A program made the position numbers and the translations under genes. Positions 56,706 through 64,000 of a stretch of 64,000 bases of DNA are shown piece after piece (the stretch's first letter is position 1; the number at the start of each line of letters is the position of its first letter). The notes under the pieces were generated by a model. That model worked only from the letters and a program-made list of their open reading frames with translations. It ran no database searches and was not told the origin of the DNA. The DNA comes from Kryptolebias marmoratus (taxonomy: Eukaryota; Chordata; Actinopteri; Cyprinodontiformes; Rivulidae), in NCBI RefSeq assembly GCF_001649575.2, contig NC_051440.1, forward strand, positions 16,886,600 through 16,950,599, written 5' to 3'.

Positions 56706-58489
56706 GTAAATAACTGCTAATTGCTGCTGGTGTACTAATTGTTAGAAAGAAATGTTAATATGCATGTCAGAAGACAAATCATAGTACACAACAATGCCAA
56801 TCAGTGCCTTCTAACACATGATTGTCTCTTGTTTTTACAACATGTCAAGACTGAAAGTTTTCAATGAAGTCTTGTTGCTAAATCACCATGGTCTGTTATT
56901 ATCACACAAGTCATACTTAAATTTCCTCTTTAGATCATTTTTTTAAACTGTAGCCATTTTAAATGACTGGTTGGATTGAAGGGTTGAAAAGCATGTGTCA
57001 AAATCAGTCAAATACATAGGAAACTGTTAAATGGCTGTATAAATGACATCAATGTAATACCATAAAGAAGGCATTTCAGCCATCACAGACAAGCCACACT
57101 TATTTATGGTGGCTGGCCTTGTGGCTGACATTAAAATCATTGCTCAGAAACTAATTGAAACACATAGAATCTGGAAAAAAGGTATAACAGAAAACAATTT
57201 GATTTCATTTACTTGCTTTGCTCAAGTCACATTTCGCTGACTGAAATTAGCTCACTTTGTTTTCTCCATAATAGCAACACAACATATGCATTTATTTATT
57301 TATTTTTTGGTTGATTAATATCAGATTCAGAAAATAACTAGACTCTGTAAATGTGCTTGTAAGGTAAAGAAAGCCACAAGCTGTGTAGAACTGTGTGATA
57401 CATGTATTTTCCTCCTTTACAGTCACTGAGAAATCAATGTTAAGAACTAAGCTGAGGCATTAAACACCAGCAGCCTATCTGACCTGCATAGAGCCCCACT
57501 GTGAGGTATAATGCAGCATTGTACACCAATTACTTAAAGACCCATTCATGCAGACACTAAGTAAATGCATAGGACCGTAAGATAGGGGTTTGTGTGGGAT
57601 ACCACTTACATTACTGCCTCCAGCCTTTATGACTAAACAACTTACACACATATAAATATACTGAGAGAAGAAAATGCATCAGAGGAAACACTTTCTGATT
57701 AGAGAAATACAAATCAAAGTTTTTTATTGTCATTATTGTTTTTCATAGCCTCATTGTCTCTCCATAAAAATAGTGTTGCTAAAAAGAAAAAAAGAAAAAG
57801 AAAACACAAAGTAATGTTTCAATATCCATGGAAAAGCCCCAGCACCAGACATTCATTTGTTTCACTTCAATCATTTGGGTTTCCCCCCCAGAATGGTCAC
57901 CAAAGCCTTGTAACACTGCAACACATGTCTGTTCTTTTGAAAAATTAGCATCGGAATGAGCCCTTGCAGAGACAAGTCAGGCAACTGCAGTAATGCATTA
58001 CTAAATTAGCCCTAAACACTACACAAGCCATTAAGAAGCATGTCAAAACCAAAGAAAAACATATGCAACTAATAGCAGAAAAAAAACATTTTGCAACAAC
58101 TGTTATTAGACTGCATTTCACTTTTTGTCAGTTGAACCAGTGGAGAATCTTGTGCACACTAAAAAAACACGCTTAGACACACTACAAAGAAGCACTGGCA
58201 CTCTCAAAGAAACACAACTTTGCCTCAGCCAACAAAGGGTTAAACCTTAGCTGCAGATATTCACTGCAGTCCAAAAGCATTTGGCTGATAGCTACTGAAC
58301 AGCACAATCTATCTGTGCCATTTTGCTGCTATTGGACAAATGTTTGTGTCTTTTGCTTATGTGCCTTTTTTAGGTTTCTTGATCTGGAAATACCATTTCA
58401 TTGCATATAATATTTGGCAAAGTAAATACTGGTGCACACATTTGGACTGTATTTAGAAACCGATGCCTTTATAAGGTGTTTTTTTAAAC
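56706..58489. other. Intergenic sequence flanking the lrrc4 3' end
   Basis: May include distal lrrc4 3'UTR up to the hexamer at 57728-57723. 57060-57170 is a repeat-free stretch that could be a conserved element. No gene is seen. Confidence 0.45.
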
Positions 58490-58888
58490 CATGTTCTAAA
58501 TATTGATCAAAAACAAACTAAATGTCCCTTTTCTTACATTAGACAGTACCACCTTTAACTTTCAGTCAGAAAAGCAGTTTATTTTTTTTTTTTTTTAAAT
58601 AGAAGTCACCAGTTAGAAAATAGTTTCAAAGTACCTTTTTTCTAGTATAATCTGCATGTTTTACCACTGTCTGACTTTAGGCTCATTTATATATATATAT
58701 TTATATTTTTTTTCATATTTATATACTTATGTATAGACATGTACAAGGGGAAAAAAGATGTTTTGCACATATTTGTACAAAAGAAAGTAACAGTTTTGCT
58801 CTTTGTGCATTCTATTGCATGGACCTGTGAGCAGAGAAGAGAAGATGAGATTGAGCAGAGTCTAAGACAGATCCACAGAGAGAGTTGC
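58490..58888 (-). other. lrrc4: lrrc4 3' UTR, proximal part
   Basis: AT-rich sequence follows the lrrc4 stop on the - strand. An AATAAA hexamer (reverse complement) lies at 58583-58578 next to a poly-A/T run. A second candidate at 57728-57723 would give a 3'UTR of about 1.2 kb. Which is used is unknown. Confidence 0.35.
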
Positions 58889-60889
58889 TCAGATTTGGGT
58901 CTCCTGAACCTTCTCCTTGCCGTGAGTAGTTTTAATGACGTAAGGATCAGCGATGGTGCTGATGTGGCTGTGATGATGCCTGACTGAGCGGTGAAGAGAA
59001 TTGTTCTGAGTCCAATGGGCTCCGTAGCTCCCTTGTCGCGATGAGGATGAAGATGACACATAGCCAGGCTTAAATGTGTTGCTGTTGTGTTCCACTAATG
59101 TCGGCAGTACCAAGCCTGTGTCATCAGAGCCACTAGATCCAGATGTGGGTGGTGGAACAGGAGGAACCTGTTCCTCCATCTGTATGATCTCTATGGTCCT
59201 GGCTGCTGCCACCGTACTCCTCTGTTGATGCCTCTTGCGCAGTTTGTAGAATGCTATTAACATGGCAGCTGCCAGCAAGGTAACAGCTACAAAACAGCCA
59301 ATTATGATTTTTGTGGTTTTCATCACCTCATCCAGACTGGCAGCTGGCCCACTAGGGACTCTGGCAGTGGGAACTGACACCTGCCTTGGAGTCTGAGTAT
59401 TTTGGAAAAGCACAGTTGGTGTGGAGATAAAGACAGGTTGAAAGACAGAGGGTGAGGCAGGGACTGTGGGCTTAGGCTTAGGGGTCTCTTCCACCTTAGG
59501 CTCCAACACTTCCACTGTTACAGTTGTAAAGTAGGACAGATTGGATGTGTTAAGTTCAGCATTGCTGACGTTTAGATAGGCAGAGGCATTGGAATTTCCT
59601 GCCATGTTGCTCACCATGCATGTGTAGATTCCAGTGTCTGATGGGAGAACATTGGAGAAGTTGAGTGTCCCATCATTAAGAACAGATATCCTTGGATGAG
59701 CTGAGCCATGGGTTAACACAGTCCCATTGGGGAGAAGCCATCGTACTGAGCTCATGGCAGCTGTGCTACACTTCAGTTCTGCCACTCTTGCTGCTGAAAT
59801 GTTCAGATCTCTTGGAGCATCGTGTATGACTGGTGCTGAACACTGAAAAGTAGTCTGATCAACTTCTACCAAGTATCTTCCTCTCATGTGGACTGGGGTG
59901 TGGCAGCGTCCACAGCAGGTGGAATTTGTGGGAATGTATTCTCTGAGCCACCAAGAGAGCCAAACTACATCACAGTCACAGCGCCATGGGTTGTGGTGTA
60001 GATGTAGCTCTACTAGGTACTGTAGAGGGGTAAAGAGGTTATGGGGAAGGGATGATAAATTATTATGGGCTAGATTGAGTTCCACCAAAGCTGTGATGTC
60101 ATCAAATGCATTCCTTTCAATATTTGTTATGGCAGAGTTCATAATCCAAAGTTTACGTAAATTCCTAAGCCCATGGAAGGCCCCAGGCTTCAATTCTGGG
60201 AAAACATTTTCTGATATCTCCAACTCCTCTAATCCCACTAAAGGTGACAAATTTGGAAACTCCCTTAGACTGCACATCCCCAAATTTAGATACTTAAGGT
60301 TATCAAGACCCTCAAATGCCCCATCAGAAATGTACTCCAACTTTCTCAGCTCCCCCAGGTCCAGTCTCATGAGTGAGGGAACACGGTTGAAGGCATAAGA
60401 GGGGATGCTCTCAATAGGATTGTTTCTAAGCCACAGCTCTCTCAACTTTGACAGATACTCAAAAGCTCCACTTGGTATGACTGTTAATCGGTTGTCAAAT
60501 AGTTCCAAGGTATTGAGACTAGTCAGGCCATTGAATGCTCCCACTTCAATCTGCCTGATAGCATTCCTGCCCAATTGCAGTACCTCCAGATGATGCAGAT
60601 GTCTGAATGTGTCTGCTTGTATAGTCTCTATGCTGTTTTCCATTAGGTTCAGGTATCTGGTGTTGGCTGGGATATTCGGGGGGACCCTTATCAGGCCTCT
60701 GCGTGTACACACCACCTTGCTGAGCTGGTTCGTACAGGAGCACACACCTGGACAGTTTTGTGTGTTAACTGAGCCCATCTCAGGGCCCGTGGACTGGCAT
60801 ATACTGAGAGCAGGCACCATGAGAGAGAGCACGGCGAGCAGGGCTGTGTTCCAGGTAGGCTGCACACTAACCTGGCCCAACGGACTCAT
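58889..60889 (-). CDS. lrrc4: Leucine-rich repeat-containing protein 4 (netrin-G ligand-2 family), 666 aa, single coding exon
   Basis: Postsynaptic type I membrane adhesion protein. LRRC4/NGL-2 binds netrin-G2 across the synapse and PSD-95 inside the cell. Domains seen: signal peptide about 1-33, LRRNT with NCPGVCSC (45-52), about nine LRRs (76-298, including [14 protein letters not shown] and [15 protein letters not shown]), LRRCT with [10 protein letters not shown] and TCCGRCH (298-350), one Ig C2 domain (C374-C424), a Pro/Thr-rich stalk, a membrane segment (about 527-548, [17 protein letters not shown]) followed by RKRH, and a cytoplasmic tail ending in the PDZ ligand ETQI. The Ig-proximal sequence ([22 protein letters not shown]) matches LRRC4 rather than LRRC4B or LRRC4C. 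Length is close to human LRRC4 (653 aa). Intronless coding is normal for this family. Fish have more than one lrrc4 copy; which one this is cannot be told here. It is convergent with hgf. Confidence 0.96.
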   Translation of the reverse strand: MSPLGQVSVQPTWNTALLAVLSLMVPALSICQSTGPEMGSVNTQNCPGVCSCTNQLSKVVCTRRGLIRVPPNIPANTRYLNLMENSIETIQADTFRHLHHLEVLQLGRNAIRQIEVGAFNGLTSLNTLELFDNRLTVIPSGAFEYLSKLRELWLRNNPIESIPSYAFNRVPSLMRLDLGELRKLEYISDGAFEGLDNLKYLNLGMCSLREFPNLSPLVGLEELEISENVFPELKPGAFHGLRNLRKLWIMNSAITNIERNAFDDITALVELNLAHNNLSSLPHNLFTPLQYLVELHLHHNPWRCDCDVVWLSWWLREYIPTNSTCCGRCHTPVHMRGRYLVEVDQTTFQCSAPVIHDAPRDLNISAARVAELKCSTAAMSSVRWLLPNGTVLTHGSAHPRISVLNDGTLNFSNVLPSDTGIYTCMVSNMAGNSNASAYLNVSNAELNTSNLSYFTTVTVEVLEPKVEETPKPKPTVPASPSVFQPVFISTPTVLFQNTQTPRQVSVPTARVPSGPAASLDEVMKTTKIIIGCFVAVTLLAAAMLIAFYKLRKRHQQRSTVAAARTIEIIQMEEQVPPVPPPTSGSSGSDDTGLVLPTLVEHNSNTFKPGYVSSSSSSRQGSYGAHWTQNNSLHRSVRHHHSHISTIADPYVIKTTHGKEKVQETQI

Positions 60890-60915
60890 GGTGTAGAGGG
60901 CTCATTATTCTGCAT
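60886..60915 (-). promoter_or_regulatory. lrrc4: uORF of nine codons overlapping the lrrc4 start codon
   Basis: On the - strand an ATG at 60915-60913 in good context (ACCATGC) opens the reading frame MQNNEPSTP. It closes with TGA at 60888-60886. The TGA shares two bases with the lrrc4 ATG (60889-60887), giving an ATGA overlap. This arrangement suits termination-reinitiation or leaky scanning. Translation of the uORF is inferred. Confidence 0.6.
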
Positions 60916-61010
60916 GGTGGGGGGAGACGGGACACACCAAAGGACAGACCGCCCTATCCTGGCTGGAGCAACTCGAGGCTCCCAAGTTCCATCGACAGTG
61001 CAGGAAGATT

Positions 61011-61151
61011 CTGCATCAACATTTTATGTGAAGGAATGAAGGGAGAAACAGACAGGAGACAGAATGAGAGAGATTATTAAAAGTGAAACAGCAGATGAAA
61101 AGCAAAGCAGCAATGTGAGAAAGAGGTTGAGTAACAGCACTAGTGACTTAC
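61011..61151 (-). other. lrrc4: Putative 141-bp intron in the lrrc4 5' UTR
   Basis: Reading the - strand, a strong donor AATGAG|GTAAGTC begins the intron at 61151. The intron ends at 61011 with GATGCAG|AATC, preceded by a long pyrimidine tract (about 61030-61080). The exon that follows runs straight into the uORF and the coding region. There is no transcript evidence, so this is a splice-site reading only. Confidence 0.4.
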
Positions 61152-61439
61152 CTCATTAGTTTTAAAGTGCTCTCTTTTGCTGTTTTCCAGAAGTTAAAAA
61201 CAGCAGTAGTGCATCACATTTATTTATAATTCCTTTTCATTGAATGACATAAGATAAATGTTTTCTTTTCCATTCCTTTTGAAAAAAGTGATGTGGCCCT
61301 CTATTAGTCAAGGGTACAAAATGGCTCCTGATATTTAAGACTCAGAACAGCTTAGAAAATACTCACAGCCAAAGGTAAGGCCATGAAGTCTTAGCCGGTG
61401 TCTGGATCCTCTACAAACTCCCCCCTGCTAAGCTGCAGA

Positions 61440-62480
61440 TTCCAAGATGCAGCTCCGCTGTGGATAAATCACAATGATCCATTATGCAGTTAATTGCAAC
61501 AGAAGAGGAGGAAAAAAGGTGAGTAACTGAAATTTAAAGGAAAAAAATCCTCTTTTCTGTCAGCATCTGGTCCATATGTTGGCTCGTTGGTTGGTCGCCT
61601 GTTTGGGTGAGAGACCTCCCTTACTGTGACTTTGCCAAGGGCTTGTCGGTCACTGATTAGCCCTGTTGTGACAGAGGCTGAGAGACAAAAAAAGGCTAAA
61701 GAACTCCCGGCACAGTCATCCCCCTCTTCTGTCATCCTCTGCGCTCCTCTTGCTTCCTCCCAATGTTGGGCTGGCCCTGGTCAGAGCAGCTGCATGCTGC
61801 CGTGTGCACAGTTAGCAGTAATCCGTCTATTCCTCCTGGGGGGAGGGGGGGTTGAGGGTGGTGGGAGAGATGGTGGCGCTGAGCGGGGGGGGGAAGATGG
61901 GAATACGCTGCACTGTCGGAGCTTCGCAAAAGCTGACGGAGGAGGGACAGAGCACTCTTGTCCTCTTCTGCAATGTGAGGAGAGAGAGGATGACGCTGAG
62001 AGGATGATAGTGGAAGTGGGTTCCGTATCAGTATCCATAAACAGAGCAAGGTGTTGAGGATTCTTTTCTCCGCTCTTTCTTTGTCCCCTGGATGGTTTCC
62101 TGCGGGGTCCCTCTGCTTTCGTACTTGTTAATCTTTTCTCCAGGGTTGAGGTAGTAAGTTGTGGCAGTAAGCCATGTGTGAGGCTGTCAGACTTGCGGCT
62201 TGCTGGTGGACTACTGCAGTAGTCGGAGTAAAACACAGAGAGAGAGGGAATGAGAGAGCTTGAAAGAAGGAGAGAAAGAACCACTGACAGATCAAGAGCA
62301 GGAGAAAGATAGAGTGTGTGAAGGAGAGTGTATGAGAGAGCGATGGAAAGCCACGCGAGCGCTCTCACAGCCAGCCCACCGTCACAGAAACAGCAGGACC
62401 AGCATTCTTATCCTCATCTCTTCTTCTTGTTTATTCTCCAATCTCTTGCTTTTATTTGCCCCCCCCCCCTTCTTCAATGT
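61440..62480 (-). promoter_or_regulatory. lrrc4: Likely lrrc4 promoter / distal 5' exon region
   Basis: The region upstream of lrrc4 turns GC-richer, with purine/pyrimidine-skewed blocks: G runs at 61840-61895, GA repeats at 62235-62340 and a C run at 62460-62470. It also has scattered CpGs. This fits a TATA-less neuronal promoter or 5'UTR. Apparent reading frames here are low-complexity (Ser/Pro/Arg) and I do not believe them. The start site cannot be fixed. Confidence 0.35.
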
Positions 62481-64000
62481 GTGTTGGTGTTGCAGGCAGC
62501 TAAGATGCACGCTCTGCCCCCTCCTTTTGTCCTTCAGTGGGAACGTGAATGCACTGCTGACGCACTCCTCTCAGCTGCTCAGCCAGCCTCAGAGCAGTGC
62601 ATTGGTTTGATGCAGTGCTTCTGTGTATTAACACATTCAAACCCCCCATCACTCCCTTATCCCTGCTTCTCCCTCCCTTCACTGTAACTATCTTCACTTC
62701 TCTTTCTGTTTTCTTCTGTTTAAGTTTCTCACATGTTCTGGTCCTAGCCTTCTTTCTTCACTCAAACTCTGTCTCATGTCAGTCCTCCCAACTCGCTGTC
62801 TAGACGCTACCTCTTCACAACCAATTGACAAAATTAAAAACCTCCCTTTCCAGTGTGTCATATAGAGACAAAAGGTCAGGCTTTCAATTCCAGCTGCAGA
62901 GTTGTTTTGCGTTGTCTGTTATTTTCTCTCTATCGCTGTCTTCAGCGCAGGAGTGTGGCAGAGTTTTCCACAGGAGATAGATTGCACTGCAGTTTCTTTC
63001 CTCATGGAAGACACAGTTTGTTGAGTGTTTCATTTTTGCAAGAAAAACAGTTGTTTGATGCATTTCCTGATTTTGCTTGTTGTGTGAAATTTATTATGTG
63101 GGACAGTTCTTAAGGGTTGGACACAGAGGTTAAGTCAGGGAGTCTGTGACATCACAGAGGGCTGAAATGCTGACTCTTCTTCTCTGGATCTGCTGGGCAG
63201 TCTTGTCTTGAGGGAGGAGAAAGATGAAAGAGCTTGCATGCAGTTATATTTTGGAAAAATGAGAGAAAGACAAAGAGAAAGAGGGAAAGAGCCTTACTAA
63301 GAGAGTTGGGGAAGAGAGGTGGAGCTGGGTGGGAGGAGACATATCTACGTCCTTGGTGAAATAGGGAAAAAAGGATATAGAAAGAAAAGAGAAGTGAGAT
63401 AAATAGGGACAGAGGAAAAGAATGAAGAAGACAGATGAGTGAACGTACAGCATGAAAGTCTCCTTGGTGAAATGTCACTTAAAGCTAGAGAATAGGGATG
63501 AGGATTAGGTTTGAGGAGTTGGAAAGAGTGTTGATACTGTTGGATTAACCATAATTTTGATGCAGCAGAAGTCTTCCTCTCAGTCTTTGGTTATAGACCA
63601 CTTTCTCTTTTATTTCTTCTGCCAGTCACTTTGGAGATGGGATCTATATAAAGAAAAAAGTAAACAAAAACAAATGTCTCTCCGCCAGTTTCAATTTCAA
63701 TGTAATTTATTAAGGACGTGACTAAAATGGCATTCTTCACAATGTAAAGATATTATTTAAAAATTAATGTTCTGTGTCCACATTGCATGATTGAATGTAC
63801 CTGAAGTGTTAAACAGGGAAATTTAAAAGGATGCAAAATGCAAAAAGAAAAATAAGTACATAAGGTCTCTTTTGTACATATAAATAAAACATGAAATAAA
63901 TTGTAGGCCAGGTATTATCCTCTAAATATATTAAATAACTAAGTTGAGATTGCCATCCTGCTGAATGTATTTTTCTTTCATAATTGTACACCAAATTATT
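62481..64000. other. Upstream flank of lrrc4, no feature recognised
   Basis: Pyrimidine-rich then purine-rich blocks (62640-62720, 63240-63430) give biased short reading frames on both strands. No exon of a recognisable gene, including snd1, is seen. Confidence 0.5.

Noticed and set aside
59886..60398. 170-codon open frame on the + strand
   Set aside because: It is antisense to the lrrc4 coding exon. Its Ser/Leu/Arg-rich composition reflects the opposite strand of LRR-coding DNA, and no domain is visible.
61781..62368. 195-codon open frame on the - strand upstream of lrrc4
   Set aside because: It is low-complexity Ser/Pro/Arg sequence crossing G-run and GA-repeat DNA, with no domain. It is better explained as promoter/5'UTR.

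Overview
The window is vertebrate nuclear DNA, almost certainly from a ray-finned (teleost) fish. The coding exons are small and separated by AT-rich introns with GT/AG borders. The genome is rich in CA and TA microsatellites, and several interspersed repeats have a form familiar from teleosts: hAT-type elements, a foldback MITE family, a decayed Tc1-like copy and an RTE-like LINE tail. There are no bacterial features, operons or CRISPR arrays.

Two protein-coding genes are well supported. The first is hepatocyte growth factor (hgf) on the + strand, from the start codon at 1941 to the stop at 19703. I could place all 18 coding exons with consistent splice phases. They sum to 2142 nt, or 713 residues: signal peptide, N (PAN) domain, four kringles, an activation site (R475|I476) and a catalytically dead serine-protease-like domain. 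This copy carries changes beyond the usual HGF Gln/Tyr substitutions: Ser at the Asp102 position and Arg at the Gly193 position of the chymotrypsin fold. The second is lrrc4 (netrin-G ligand-2 family) on the - strand, 60889 to 58889, with its whole 666-residue coding region in one exon. It has a nine-codon upstream ORF whose stop overlaps the main start codon, and a probable 141-bp 5'UTR intron.

Layout: 1-1680 is upstream sequence with a foldback element. 1690-1940 is the GC-rich hgf promoter and 5'UTR. 1941-19703 is hgf, with a clean hAT insertion (11323-12208, 8-bp target duplication) in intron 7. 19704 to about 20600 is the hgf 3'UTR. 20600-58500 is a gene-poor interval of about 38 kb between the two convergent genes. 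It holds a solo LTR (23986-24617), a 5'-truncated RTE-like LINE (about 25480-26520), a Tc1-like remnant, two copies of a common teleost interspersed repeat, several MITE or foldback copies, microsatellites, a CpG-containing island of unknown nature at about 41440-41920, and stretches that could be conserved non-coding elements. 58500-62400 is lrrc4 with its 3' and 5' flanks. 62400-64000 shows nothing I can assign.

The two genes do not share an obvious pathway. HGF is a secreted Met ligand, and LRRC4 is a postsynaptic adhesion protein that binds netrin-G. I do not see a previously undescribed system here. The most interesting signals are the extra active-site replacements in the HGF beta chain, the overlapping uORF at lrrc4, the hgf-lrrc4 adjacency without visible snd1 exons, and several transposons with intact borders.
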